This document shows positions 40,184-49,201 of a stretch of DNA of 64,000 nucleotides, piece by piece. Under the pieces are notes generated by a model. The model did not search any database. It was not told the origin of the DNA and saw only the letters and a program-made list of their open reading frames with translations. The stretch is from Streptomyces himalayensis subsp. himalayensis (lineage in GTDB: Bacteria > Actinomycetota > Actinomycetes > Streptomycetales > Streptomycetaceae). Position numbers and translations under genes: made by a program. Location of the stretch: assembly GCF_013778455.1 (NCBI RefSeq), contig NZ_JACEHE010000005.1, forward strand, positions 124,001 through 188,000, written 5' to 3'. Within the stretch, counting starts at the first letter, position 1. The number at the start of each line of letters is the position of its first letter.

Positions 40184-40746
40184 GGTTTCCCTCCGGTCCC
40201 GACCCGCGTCATGATCTCGCAGAGCGCCCGGTCGTCGAAGATGCGCGCGGTCGGTATGCGCACCGTGGTCCTGCGGCGGCCGGTGATGGGGTGCCCGGCG
40301 AGGTTGATCCAGTAGCAGCAGTGCCGCAGGTCGAGCCGGTCGTGGCCGGCGCGCAGCCAGTCGTCCTGGGACCTGGGCACGATCATCACGACGAGGATCT
40401 TGTGCACCGAGACCGGGGTGCGGGCGAGCTTCGCCAGGTGCGCGTTGTCGAGCGTGAACGAGAACGCGGGCCCCGGCGGGTTCGGCGCGATCTGGTACGT
40501 GGCCTTGAGCTGCACCTTGATGGTCACTTCGTCGTCGACCGTGTGCCCGGGGGCGCTGTGGCTGACGTGCCAGTCGATGCCGTTGTCCGGAAAGGGCTGG
40601 GACAGCGAGCAGCCCGCGGCGGCCGCCACGGCATGCAGATAGCCCACCTGAAGCGTCTCCATACAGGCGGTGGTGGCGAGCGAGCCGCGCGGCGGTGCCA
40701 TCCGCTCGGGCAGCAGCCCGCCCCTTTCGGGCTGCGCGAGCGCCAT
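40180..40746 (-). CDS. DUF4365 domain protein (PD-(D/E)XK nuclease-like)
   Basis: 188 residues from ATG 40746 (MALAQPERGGLLPER); the open frame continues to 41088 without a start consistent with conserved sequence. The middle resembles DUF4365: METLQVGYLHAVAAAAGCSLSQPFPDNGIDWHV followed by EVTIKVQLKATYQ, giving an Asp58...QLK(79-81) pattern of the PD-(D/E)XK superfamily, with Gln replacing Glu. It ends RAL...MTRVGTGGKP and overlaps the OB-like partner by 4 bases, so both are probably made together. It is divergent from the exonuclease at 40907. Nuclease activity is an inference from motif only. Confidence 0.75.
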   Translation of the reverse strand: MALAQPERGGLLPERMAPPRGSLATTACMETLQVGYLHAVAAAAGCSLSQPFPDNGIDWHVSHSAPGHTVDDEVTIKVQLKATYQIAPNPPGPAFSFTLDNAHLAKLARTPVSVHKILVVMIVPRSQDDWLRAGHDRLDLRHCCYWINLAGHPITGRRRTTVRIPTARIFDDRALCEIMTRVGTGGKP

Positions 40747-40906
40747 CTCCAACAAGCCTTCCGCTGTGGTGAATCCCCGTTCGGGCCCTGAAGTGGCGTG
40801 GCCCGTATCTGTGTTGTCTCCCCCCTGCGTACGCCGCAAACGGCCGGGTATCACCAGGTCGGGCAGGGGACGCACGTCAACTGCCGAAGGGTGAACGAGG
40901 AGTTGT

Positions 40907-41638
40907 GTGCGTATGACGTGCTGGTACGAGGGACCCCTGGTTGCATTCGACACCGAGACCACCGGCGTGGACGTCGAGACCGACCGGATCGTGTCCGCCG
41001 CCGTCGTCGTCCAGGACACCGCGGGCCTCCGCGCGCGGGTGAGCCGCTGGCTGGTGAACCCGGGCGTGCCGGTGCCCGAAGCGGCCACGGCGGTCCACGG
41101 TCTGACGGAGGATCACCTGCGACGCAACGGCCGCTGGCCGGCCCCGGTGATGGAGGAGGTGGCCAGGACGCTCGCCGAGCATGTGGCGGCGGGCCGCCCG
41201 CTCGTGGTGATGAACGCGCCGTTCGATCTGACGCTGCTGGACCGGGAGTTGAGGCGCCATCGCGCCTCCTCGCTCTCCCACTATCTGGAAAGTTCCCCCC
41301 TGTGCGTGCTCGATCCGCGGGTCCTCGACAAGCACCTGGACCGCTACCGCAAGGGCCGTCGCACGCTCACCGATCTGTGCGAGCACTACGGCGTGGTGCT
41401 CGACGGCGCCCATGACGCTGCCGCCGACGCACTGGCCGCCCTGGATGTCGTACGAGCGATAGGCCGGCGCTTCTCGGCCCGGCTGGAGCGTCTGTCGCCG
41501 GCCGAGTTGCACACGCTGCAGGCGGTGTGGCATGCGGCGCAGGCGCGCGGGCTGCAGGCCTGGTTCGCCCGGAGCGGCTCACAGGAGGCGGTGGACCCGG
41601 CGTGGCCGCTGCGGCCGGAGCTTCCGGCAGCGGCCTGA
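40907..41638 (+). CDS. DEDDh-family 3'-5' exonuclease (DnaQ-like)
   Basis: 243 residues. GTG 40907 follows GAGGAG; an ATG 6 bases later (MTCWYEGPLVAF) is equally possible. Exo I is DTETTG with D15/E17, Exo II NAPFD with D107, and Exo III H169/D174 in GAHDAAADALA, so the DEDDh set is complete. The stand-alone domain may trim DNA or RNA; it lacks polymerase or GIY-YIG fusions. A 17-base tandem repeat starts at its stop codon, and the tRNA-Val terminator follows. Confidence 0.92.
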   Translation: MRMTCWYEGPLVAFDTETTGVDVETDRIVSAAVVVQDTAGLRARVSRWLVNPGVPVPEAATAVHGLTEDHLRRNGRWPAPVMEEVARTLAEHVAAGRPLVVMNAPFDLTLLDRELRRHRASSLSHYLESSPLCVLDPRVLDKHLDRYRKGRRTLTDLCEHYGVVLDGAHDAAADALAALDVVRAIGRRFSARLERLSPAELHTLQAVWHAAQARGLQAWFARSGSQEAVDPAWPLRPELPAAA

Positions 41639-41668
41639 GCACAACAGAAACGTGAGCACAACAGAAAA

Positions 41669-41692
41669 CCGGTCCGCCTGCTGGCGGACCGG
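41669..41692 (-). terminator. Terminator of the first tRNA-Val(CAC) gene
   Basis: CCGGTCCGCC (41669-41678) pairs with GGCGGACCGG (41683-41692) around a 4-base loop; on the minus strand it is followed by TTTT, a classical rho-independent terminator. It lies 10 bases past the tRNA end. Confidence 0.9.
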
Positions 41693-41702
41693 CCTCTCCG
41701 GG

Positions 41703-41774
41703 TGGGCGATACTGGGTTCGAACCAGTGACCTCTTCGGTGTGAACGAAGCGCTCTCCCACTGAGCTAATCGCCC
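41703..41774 (-). tRNA. tRNA-Val (anticodon CAC)
   Basis: 72-nt cloverleaf. Acceptor stem GGGCGAT/ATCGCCC, D arm with AGCTCAGTGGGAGAGC, anticodon stem CTTCG/CGAAG with loop TTCACAC and anticodon CAC reading GUG, and T arm GGTTCGAACCC. The discriminator is A; CCA is not encoded. An identical copy lies at 52038-52109. Confidence 0.97.
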
Positions 41775-41813
41775 GGGAACGCAGTGAACCATACAGGTCT
41801 CGGGGGGTGTCGT

Positions 41814-42266
41814 TCAAACCGCATTCAGCAGGGCGGTCAGCCCTCGGCGGCCACCGCGCATCATCAGCGCGTGGTTCGCCCGGAACAGACCACGTGCGGG
41901 CACGGCGAGGCGCCGCATGACCGGCTTGCGCACCTCGACCTCCTGGTCGTAGCACGCGCGCGTGCCCATCCCGCCGGTGGCAGGTGCGAGCGTCCAGCGG
42001 GCCCAGCCCTCCAGATCGCCGGTCATCCCGATCTCGAGGACGCCGGCCGTGGGGTCCCGGCGCCGCTCTTGGACCGTGACGACAAGGTCGTACGGCAGGA
42101 GGGACCGGAAGCGGGCCACGGCGACCCCTTCACCGAGGGGCGTCACCGCCCGCACCTGCGGCCACCAGCGCGGATACTCCTGGGCACGCTCCAGCACGGC
42201 GTACACGTCGGCCGGCGGCGCCGGCAGCTTCCAGAGGCTGCGGAAGCGGTAATGGCACCAGTCCAT
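41814..42266 (-). CDS. SRPBCC (polyketide cyclase/START-like) family protein
   Basis: 150 residues from ATG 42266 (MDWCHYRFRSLWKLPAPPADVYAVLERAQEYPRWWPQVRAVTPLGEGVAVARFRSLLPYD). The W..PA..V...L.....YPRWWP pattern is typical of SRPBCC proteins that bind hydrophobic ligands. It ends in a basic helix (RANHALMMRGGRRGLTALLNAV). It is divergent from the large membrane protein at 42369. No ribosome site stands out; a leaderless or low-level transcript is possible. Ligand unknown. It is 40 bases from tRNA-Val(CAC). Confidence 0.85.
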   Translation of the reverse strand: MDWCHYRFRSLWKLPAPPADVYAVLERAQEYPRWWPQVRAVTPLGEGVAVARFRSLLPYDLVVTVQERRRDPTAGVLEIGMTGDLEGWARWTLAPATGGMGTRACYDQEVEVRKPVMRRLAVPARGLFRANHALMMRGGRRGLTALLNAV

Positions 42267-42368
42267 GTACCGAGTGTGCCTGTACGGAGGCCTCCCGTAC
42301 GCGAGCTGAGTACGTTCTGAGTACTCACACTCATGCCGTACGACGTGACGGGGACCACACTCCGAGGC

Positions 42369-44786
42369 ATGACACACATCCCGCCTCCGGCCGAAGAGCT
42401 GCGGCTCCTCGACGCCGAGCTGTGGCAACTCGATGGCCGCCGGGCCCAGTTGCTTGCCCGGCGGGCCTGGCTGGTCGCCGCGCTGCAAGCGCAGCCGGTC
42501 GCACCGGTGCCCGTCGCGCCTCGCCCCGAGACCAGCGCGCCGCGCGTCCAGAACGTGCTCCTCGTGCTCGGCGGCGTCCTGCTCACCGTCGCCGCGGCGG
42601 CCTTCACGCTGGTCAGCTGGGGTGACCTCGGGATCGCCGGGCGGGCCCTGGTGCTCGGCTCGGTCACGCTGGCCGTGCTCGCCGCGCCGGTGCCGCTCCT
42701 GAAGCGCGGGCTGCGCTCGACGGCCGAGTCGGTGGCGGGACTCGGACTCGCGCTGACGGTGCTCGACGCCTACGCGCTGCATGCGGCCGCGCTCACGGGC
42801 ACGGACGGCACGGGGTACGCGGCGGTTGCGTCGGCGGTGCTGGCGGGGGTGTGGGCGGCATACGGCCGGGGGCTCGGCCTGCTGCCCGACCTGAGTTCCG
42901 GCGCCTCCGACCACTCTGCGCGGGAGGAGGCCCGACCCCTCCCGCTGCGCCTGCCCCTGCCCGCCGCTCTGGCCGCTGCCCAGCTCCCGCTGCTTCTCTG
43001 GGCGATCGCGGTCGACGCGGGTCCGGACTGGATCACTGCCGCGCTCCTGGTGACGGCTGGGTTCGACACGATTGTGGCGCTCCGGACCACCTCCAAGTCC
43101 GTGCGTGTCGTCGCCGTCGTCGGCGCGTACGGCACGGGCGGCTTGGGCGTACTGACGGCCGGCTGGCTCTCCTGGGACGCGGGTGGCCCGAGCGCCGCCG
43201 TCCGTGCGTCGGCTCTCCTCGCCCTCGCGGCGGCCATCGCGCTGGGCGCCGCACGGCAGCTGCCGAAACCGGGTAATGCCATGGGCACCGCGTTCGTCGG
43301 CGGGCTCGTCCTGGCCGCGGCGGTCGGCGGGATCCTGCGCGCGGTCCTGCCCGGCGGCTGGACGGTCCTCGGCTATCTGGCGGGTGGTGTCGCGCTGTTG
43401 GCGGCGGTACGCGGGCAGCACCTTGCCAAGCCGGTCCGTCGTGGCCTCGCGTGGGCCTCCGGCACGGTCCAGGCGCTGGCTCTGCTCTGGGCCCTGCCGC
43501 TCGTCGTGGTCGTGCTGCTTGGCCCGGTCGGCTGGGCGGAGCGGGCCTGGACCGGCGTGCCGTCGGACGCCCGCGCGGCAGTGACGGTCGACGTTCCGTG
43601 GCCGCCGTACGCGGCGGCGGCCGCCGTCGTCCTGGCCGTCATCGCCGGTGTGCTGGCGGCGGTCCGGAACGCGACCTGGCGGCCGCGGGCCCTGACCGGC
43701 GTGCTGGTTCTGGCCTGGGCGACCGCGCTCGTCCTCCCGGCGGTCCTTGAACTCCCCTACGGCGTCGGCTTGTCGGCCCAGGGCATCACGACGGCTGCTG
43801 CCCTCGCGGCAGCAGCCGCTGCCCGCCAGGTCCCGACCGCGCAGACGGCCGCCACCGTCCTCTCGGTGGTCGCCTCCCTCTCCCTCGCCTTCCTGTCGCT
43901 CGCCTCCGAGGGCGCGACGCTGGTGGTCCTCGTCGCCCTGACCGTGCTCTTCGCGGCTGCCTCGTGGTTCGCGCGCCTGGCTCCCGTCACGGCCCCGGCC
44001 GCGCTCGCGTACGCGGCCGCGCTGGCCTGCGCGACGGGCGCCTCCGTGGGCTGGCGGCCGGAGCACACGGCCCTGCTCGTCCTGGTGGTGCCCGTGACCG
44101 CGGCCCTGCTCGCCGCGCGGCTCGGTGGCTCCCCGGCGACCGTGCCGGTCGAGGTGACGGGAGCCGCCGCCGGACTGCTCGCCGTCGCACTGACCGTCGC
44201 CGACCCGCCGATGCTCGCCCTGGTGCTCGCCTTGTGCGGGGTGATCGCCGCCGGCACCGCGGTCCGGTCCGACCGCCGCCCCGTCGGCTACGCGGCGGCC
44301 GCCCTGTTCGTCCTGGCCACCTGGGTGAGGCTGGCCTCCTGGGACGTGGAAACCCCGGAGGCGTACACGCTGCCGGTGACCGTCCCTGCGCTGTTCGTCG
44401 GCGCTCTGCGCAGGCGCCGTGACCCCCAGGCCTCGTCGTGGACGGCATACGGCGCCGGACTCGCCGCCACGCTCGTGCCCAGCCTCATCGCGGCCTGGGG
44501 CGATCCGCACTGGCTGCGTCCGCTGCTGCTCGGCGCGGCGGCGCTGCTGATCACCCTGCTTGGCGCCCGGCACCACCTCCAGGCGCCGCTCCTCATCGGC
44601 GGCGCCGTGCTCACCCTGGACGCGCTGCACGAACTCGCCCCGTACCTCGTCCAGATAGCGGGCGCGCTCCCCCGCTGGGTACCTCCCGCACTCGCCGGGC
44701 TCCTGCTGCTCGCCGTCGGTGCGACGTACGAGCAGCGGATCCGGGACGCCCGGCGGATGCGGGAGGTGCTGGACAAGATGAACTAG
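42369..44786 (+). CDS. Large polytopic membrane protein (SCO7613 C-terminal-domain type)
   Basis: 805 residues from ATG 42369 (MTHIPPPAEELRLLDAELWQLDGRRAQLLARRAWLV). An ATG at 42333 would add 12 residues. A soluble N-terminus with a coiled-coil-like zone (1-50) is followed by about 20 hydrophobic segments, Ala/Leu/Val-rich with short loops. I recall NCBI naming such proteins 'SCO7613 C-terminal domain-containing membrane protein'; function unknown. It ends 7 bases before the convergent lyase gene stop. Confidence 0.8.
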   Translation: MTHIPPPAEELRLLDAELWQLDGRRAQLLARRAWLVAALQAQPVAPVPVAPRPETSAPRVQNVLLVLGGVLLTVAAAAFTLVSWGDLGIAGRALVLGSVTLAVLAAPVPLLKRGLRSTAESVAGLGLALTVLDAYALHAAALTGTDGTGYAAVASAVLAGVWAAYGRGLGLLPDLSSGASDHSAREEARPLPLRLPLPAALAAAQLPLLLWAIAVDAGPDWITAALLVTAGFDTIVALRTTSKSVRVVAVVGAYGTGGLGVLTAGWLSWDAGGPSAAVRASALLALAAAIALGAARQLPKPGNAMGTAFVGGLVLAAAVGGILRAVLPGGWTVLGYLAGGVALLAAVRGQHLAKPVRRGLAWASGTVQALALLWALPLVVVVLLGPVGWAERAWTGVPSDARAAVTVDVPWPPYAAAAAVVLAVIAGVLAAVRNATWRPRALTGVLVLAWATALVLPAVLELPYGVGLSAQGITTAAALAAAAAARQVPTAQTAATVLSVVASLSLAFLSLASEGATLVVLVALTVLFAAASWFARLAPVTAPAALAYAAALACATGASVGWRPEHTALLVLVVPVTAALLAARLGGSPATVPVEVTGAAAGLLAVALTVADPPMLALVLALCGVIAAGTAVRSDRRPVGYAAAALFVLATWVRLASWDVETPEAYTLPVTVPALFVGALRRRRDPQASSWTAYGAGLAATLVPSLIAAWGDPHWLRPLLLGAAALLITLLGARHHLQAPLLIGGAVLTLDALHELAPYLVQIAGALPRWVPPALAGLLLLAVGATYEQRIRDARRMREVLDKMN

Positions 44787-44793
44787 CCCTCGG

Positions 44794-47538
44794 CTACGGC
44801 ATCTTGTCTCCGAGGAGTGCCAGGTTCTCGATGGCGGCGAGGCCGTACAGCGCTGTGTCGTTGGTGTAGACCCAGTTGGCCTCGCTGCCGGGCACCAGGG
44901 TGACCGGCCCGCTCACCTTCTCCGTCTTCCAGGGGGCGGACTCCTTGTAGCCGTCGGAGTTGTAGAACTTCTGCCACGCGCGCGTGGCGAGCTTTTCGTC
45001 GCCGGTCTGGACGGCCGCGTAGGCGTCCAGGCGCGAGTGGCCCTGGAAGAGCAGCAGGGACCCGAAGTTGGAGCCGTAGCGGGCCGCCTGTTCGGCCTTG
45101 GTCGCGTTGAAGTAGCGGCAGTAGTCGAAATACGCCTCGTTGAACTTGGGCATGTCGACCAGGTCGATCAGCTCGGCGCACAGCTCGTTGAGGCCGAAGA
45201 CCGCCGACAGGTGCGAGACGCCGACGACGGGCTTGTCGGCGATCGCGAACTTGCCGGTGTCGAGGTCGTACAGGCCGCTGCCCTGCACGAAGCCGTTGGG
45301 CTGGGCCGCGATGGTCTCCATGGTGGAGAGCACGCGTGCCTTGGCCTTCTCCCACTTGGGGCCCATGCGCTCCCATTCGGTGAGCCAGGCCGACACCAGA
45401 CCGCTCCAGTCGGTGCCGAAGCCGATGGACAGCGCGTGCCGGTCGGGCGTGTACGGCTCGGTGCGGATCTTCCGGATCGGGTCGAGGACGAGGAACGTCT
45501 CGTCGGAGTCGACGTTGGCGTGCATGAGGTCGCCGACCCGCTCGTCGCCCGTGAGGAAGTAGTAGTAGCGCCGGTACGTGGTGTTGGCGATGCGCTGCTG
45601 CTTGGCGCTGTCCGCGTAGTGCTGCACGCCGTGGCGGGTGCCGAGCCCGGCCCATTCACCCAGGTGGTAGACGTCTACCTCGCCGGTGTGGCGGGTCATG
45701 GCCTCGGCGAAGCGGAAGATGTCGGCGCGGCCGCTGCGCAGGTACGCGAACCAGAGCCACAAGTCCGGCGAGAGCTCGGAGTTGTCCCAGGCGTAGCCGC
45801 CGACGTCGTAGCGCCACTGGTGCCGGGCCGGGTCATACGAGTGCATGATGTCGCCGTAGTCCCAGAAGCCGTACCACCGGCGCATGTCCACCTGGTCCTT
45901 GTAGTAGGTGAACAGGAAGTCCAGGTGGTCCTCGATCTTCGCCTTCGCGGCGGTGGAGCGGTCGGGCTCGGAGAAGAGGCCGCCGAAGACCTTGGCCTTG
46001 ATGAGCTGCTTGGGCGGCGCGGCGAGCTGCGGCGGGGTGCGGACGGCGTTGACCTGCTGGGCGAGCGTCTCGGGACTGGGTGTGGAGTCGTTGGCCCAGA
46101 AGAGGAGTTCGCTGGTGCGGGCGATGCCGTAGGGGGTGCCGAAGCCCGGCTCGTAGTCCTCGTAGGTGATGTTGAGGCCTTCGAGCTGCTCGGCGTAGGT
46201 GTCCTGGCCGAGGCCGTCGTGGTAGAAGCGCAGGTCCATGGGCTGCGCCTCGGGCGACCAGAGCCAGAGCGTGACCTCGGCTTCGTCGGTGTGCGCGTCC
46301 CGGATGTCGAGCTGGGCGGGGAACTTCTCCCAGAACTCCCGGAGGCCGAAGGAGAGTCCGCCGCTCGCGCCGCCGACGTATCCGAAGCCGCTCGCCCTGC
46401 GTCCGCCGCCCGCCGCGATCCAGCCGTGGCCCGCCTTGGTGCGCTTGCGCAGCGTGAAGCCGTCGGCGGAGAGCTGCGAGAGGGTGTAGTCGCCCCAGGT
46501 GGGGATGAGGTGCAGGCGGGTGGTGACGCGCTGGTCCCAGGTGGAGGGGTCGGGGAGCTTCTTGCCCTCGAACTGTGCGGCCTGCACGGCAGCGCCCGGG
46601 TCGCGGCGAAGTCCGGTGATGCCCTTGACGGCCTCGCGCAGCAGTCCGGTGTCGTCGCCGCCGATACGGATGTGCCGGTCGTAGGCCTCGTCGCGCATCG
46701 GCACCGTGAAGCGCACGCCGAGGCCGCGGATGAAGTCGCCGCTGGCCTTTCCGGGCTCCTGGGTGCCGTCGAAGGTGATGGTGTGCACCATGCGGAACGA
46801 TTCGGCGCCCGCGTAGAAGTAGAGCCGGATGGAGAAGGGCAGCCAGGCGCGGTCGCCGCGGCGGTGCTTGCCGTCGATGCGGACGACGGCACGGACAGGG
46901 CCGTCCTGCTCGACCACGGTCTCGGAGATCGCGCTCTCGAACCGCTCGTACTTCTCCTGGCCCTGGTCGCCGTCCTCGAGCTCTCCCTGGCGCAGCAGGA
47001 CGAGGCGTCCGTTCTTGGCGATCTCGGTCGATCCGCGCGTGACGGACTTGACGAGGGTGGACCCGCTGTTGCCGATCTTGGCAGTGATGACACCGGTCGA
47101 TATGTCGATGGTGCCGCCGCTCTTGTCGACGGTGATCTTCTTCTCGGGCGCGGCGGGCGTGCCAGTGGTGAGCGTGAACTTGTCGGCGGTCGTCTGGGGG
47201 CCGATGGCGTGCGCTGTCCACTTGAGTGAGCCATCGGGCCAGTAGGCGAGGGGCCAGCTCTGGACGGGCACCTCCTTGCCGTCGGCGGTTGCCAGCGCGA
47301 AGGTCTGGTCCTTGTCGTACGCGCCCTTGGGCCAGGGCACGCCGACGGTGGAGCCGGGGGCGGCGCCGAGGCCGCCGTCCTCGAGCCAGTTCAGCGTCAC
47401 GGGATCGGGTGCCGCGTCCGCGGCCTCGGCTCTTGGCGCGGCGACGGCGTCCTGTGTGCCCAAGGCCCAGCTGAACTGGGCGGCGGCACCGGCGACGGCG
47501 GCCGCCTTGAGCACGGACCTGCGGGGGATGGGAGACAT
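44794..47538 (-). CDS. Tat-exported PcRGLX/YetA-like exo-rhamnogalacturonan lyase family protein
   Basis: 914 residues from ATG 47538. The N-terminus MSPIPRRSVLKAAAVAGAAA is a twin-arginine signal; cleavage near DAVAA-P is likely. The mature part has the RIFT-barrel start VTLNWLEDGGLGAAPGSTVGVPWPKG of the PcRGLX/YetA family (related to fungal exo-rhamnogalacturonan lyase, PL26), then an (alpha/alpha)-toroid-like domain with RRWYGFWDYGDIMHSYD, LGEWAGLGTRHGVQHYADS and WSGLVSAW. It would cleave the rhamnose-galacturonate backbone of pectin rhamnogalacturonan-I. The following ABC transporter and DUF624 genes match the neighbourhood of B. subtilis yesL-yetA. The exact linkage is inferred. Confidence 0.75.
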   Translation of the reverse strand: MSPIPRRSVLKAAAVAGAAAQFSWALGTQDAVAAPRAEAADAAPDPVTLNWLEDGGLGAAPGSTVGVPWPKGAYDKDQTFALATADGKEVPVQSWPLAYWPDGSLKWTAHAIGPQTTADKFTLTTGTPAAPEKKITVDKSGGTIDISTGVITAKIGNSGSTLVKSVTRGSTEIAKNGRLVLLRQGELEDGDQGQEKYERFESAISETVVEQDGPVRAVVRIDGKHRRGDRAWLPFSIRLYFYAGAESFRMVHTITFDGTQEPGKASGDFIRGLGVRFTVPMRDEAYDRHIRIGGDDTGLLREAVKGITGLRRDPGAAVQAAQFEGKKLPDPSTWDQRVTTRLHLIPTWGDYTLSQLSADGFTLRKRTKAGHGWIAAGGGRRASGFGYVGGASGGLSFGLREFWEKFPAQLDIRDAHTDEAEVTLWLWSPEAQPMDLRFYHDGLGQDTYAEQLEGLNITYEDYEPGFGTPYGIARTSELLFWANDSTPSPETLAQQVNAVRTPPQLAAPPKQLIKAKVFGGLFSEPDRSTAAKAKIEDHLDFLFTYYKDQVDMRRWYGFWDYGDIMHSYDPARHQWRYDVGGYAWDNSELSPDLWLWFAYLRSGRADIFRFAEAMTRHTGEVDVYHLGEWAGLGTRHGVQHYADSAKQQRIANTTYRRYYYFLTGDERVGDLMHANVDSDETFLVLDPIRKIRTEPYTPDRHALSIGFGTDWSGLVSAWLTEWERMGPKWEKAKARVLSTMETIAAQPNGFVQGSGLYDLDTGKFAIADKPVVGVSHLSAVFGLNELCAELIDLVDMPKFNEAYFDYCRYFNATKAEQAARYGSNFGSLLLFQGHSRLDAYAAVQTGDEKLATRAWQKFYNSDGYKESAPWKTEKVSGPVTLVPGSEANWVYTNDTALYGLAAIENLALLGDKMP

Positions 47539-47664
47539 GGCCTTTCCTTTCCGTTCAACGTGCGGGGAGTCAGGGGCATGACAGAGGAGTGCGCGGCGCC
47601 CGGGGGCGCCGGCCTGCGGGACATCACCGGTGGCTCGTCGGCGACGCGGGCACCGGCTGGCGGG

Positions 47665-48303
47665 TCAGCGACGCCGGAGCCGCTCCTCGACGGCGACGGC
47701 GGCCGCCGCGACGGCCCCCAGGACGGGGACCGCCAGCGGCGGGGTGACCCAGGCGGATCCGGCCACCAGGGCCATCCCGCCGACGAGCAGGAAGGATCCG
47801 GCAGGGTCCAGTACGGTGCGGCGCCCCGCGGTCGCGAGGAGGGCCCGCCAGGACGCTCCGGGCTCCCAGACAGCCGCGGCGCGCAGCCCCGCGACGGCCA
47901 GCCCTATCAGGGCGAAGATCCCGATGGCAGCCACCAGGCGGCCGCCGGGCAGCCCCGCGCGTACGGCCTGGACGTCCACCCAGACCACGGCCACCGCGGC
48001 CCACCCGGCGAGACCGGCGAGCCAGCCGCGGCGCACCGCGTGCCGGAAGTCGGCCGCGAACTCCCGCAAGCCGCCGCCCTCGTGGGCGATCCTCCGGCGC
48101 AGGTGCCGCGCCCCTGCGGCGAACGCGGCCGGGTAGGTGACGAGCGGCAGCGCGGCCACCGCGATCCACACCCCGGTGAGCAGGCACTCGGCGAACAGGC
48201 CGAACCGCTCTGCGAGGACGGACTCGTGGGGGGCCTGGCGGGCGTTGCGGGCCTGCCGTGCCTGCCGGGCCCTCGTCCGTGCCGCATCCGTACGGAACGC
48301 CAT
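47665..48303 (-). CDS. DUF624/YesL-like membrane protein
   Basis: 212 residues from ATG 48303. It has about five hydrophobic helices, including FGLFAECLLTGVWIAVAALPLVTYPAAF and GLAGWAAVAVVWVDVQAV. The arrangement of a small polytopic protein directly after sugar ABC permease genes matches DUF624/YesL, which accompanies rhamnogalacturonan loci in Bacillus. Its role, perhaps in transporter assembly, is unknown. The N-terminus is Arg/Ala-rich, so the true start may be further downstream. It lies 7 bases after the permease stop. Confidence 0.75.
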   Translation of the reverse strand: MAFRTDAARTRARQARQARNARQAPHESVLAERFGLFAECLLTGVWIAVAALPLVTYPAAFAAGARHLRRRIAHEGGGLREFAADFRHAVRRGWLAGLAGWAAVAVVWVDVQAVRAGLPGGRLVAAIGIFALIGLAVAGLRAAAVWEPGASWRALLATAGRRTVLDPAGSFLLVGGMALVAGSAWVTPPLAVPVLGAVAAAAVAVEERLRRR

Positions 48304-48310
48304 GGCCGTC

Positions 48311-49201
48311 TCAGCCCTTCAGTCCGGAGGTCGCCATACCGTCGATCAGATAGCGCTGGAAGGCGAGGAAGAAGGCGAGCACAGGCAGGAGCGCCGCCAT
48401 CGCCATGGCGATCATGCCGCCGTAGTCGGAGATGCCCTGCTGGTCGCGGAACATCATGAGGGCCAGCGAGACCGTGGCCCGGTCCGGGTTGTTGAGGTAG
48501 ATCAGCGGACCGAGGAAGTCGTTCCAGGCGTTGATGAAGGTGAAGATCGCCGTGGTGATGATCGCGGGCCGGGTCAGCGGCAGCACGACCGACCAGTAGA
48601 TCCGCAGATGCCCGCACCCGTCCAGACGGGCTGCCTCGTCCAGCTCGCGCGGCAGGCCGCGCATGAACTGCACCATCAGGAAGACGAAGAAGGCCTCGGT
48701 GGCGAGGAACTTGCCGGCCAGCAGCGGCACGTAGGTGTCGGTGAGCTGGAGTTTCTGGAACATCACGTACTGCGGGATGAGCAGCACGTGATAAGGGAGC
48801 AGCAAGGTCCCGATCATCAGGGTGAAGAGAAGGTTCTTTCCCTTGAATTGGATTTTCGCGAAAGCGTACGCGGTGAGCGAGCTGGAGACGACAACGCCGA
48901 CCACAGCGAGCCCCGCGTACATCAGCGAGTTGAGAAAGAAGGTGGAAATAGGGATGCCGGCCATGCCGTCCGCGAGCCCGGAGAAGTTGGACAGGATCGG
49001 ATCGGCGGGGAACAGGTCCAGCGAACCGATGATGTCCTCGCCGGGCTTGAACGAGGCCCCGACCACCCACAGCACCGGGTAGAGGACGACGGCCAGGACC
49101 GCGACAGCGGAGACATGCCAGACGACGGACCCGGTCCTGCGGCGCGAACTCGTCGTGGCCTCGGTGGCGTTGGTCCGCACGGTGGCGTTGGCGGTGCTCA
49201 C
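48311..49201 (-). CDS. Carbohydrate ABC transporter permease (MalG-like)
   Basis: 296 residues from GTG 49201 (VSTANATVRTNATEATTSSRRRTGSVV). Six transmembrane segments, with the EAA loop ELDEAARLDGCGHLRIYWSVVLPLTRPA between helices 4 and 5. It pairs with the upstream MalF-like permease, and its start overlaps that gene's stop as GTGA. The ATPase is not in this cluster; a shared multi-substrate ATPase (MsiK-type) encoded elsewhere is usual in Streptomyces. Confidence 0.93.
   Translation of the reverse strand: MSTANATVRTNATEATTSSRRRTGSVVWHVSAVAVLAVVLYPVLWVVGASFKPGEDIIGSLDLFPADPILSNFSGLADGMAGIPISTFFLNSLMYAGLAVVGVVVSSSLTAYAFAKIQFKGKNLLFTLMIGTLLLPYHVLLIPQYVMFQKLQLTDTYVPLLAGKFLATEAFFVFLMVQFMRGLPRELDEAARLDGCGHLRIYWSVVLPLTRPAIITTAIFTFINAWNDFLGPLIYLNNPDRATVSLALMMFRDQQGISDYGGMIAMAMAALLPVLAFFLAFQRYLIDGMATSGLKG

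Noticed and set aside
41814..44630. 938-codon minus-strand ORF across the large membrane protein
   Set aside because: Only its last 150 residues (SRPBCC) are coherent. The rest is a shadow of the plus-strand membrane protein, with Arg/Gly/Asp/Glu-rich nonsense.
45037..47229. 730-codon plus-strand ORF antisense to the lyase
   Set aside because: The lyase frame has a Tat signal and family motifs; this frame is low-complexity Val/Gly/Asp/Glu sequence.
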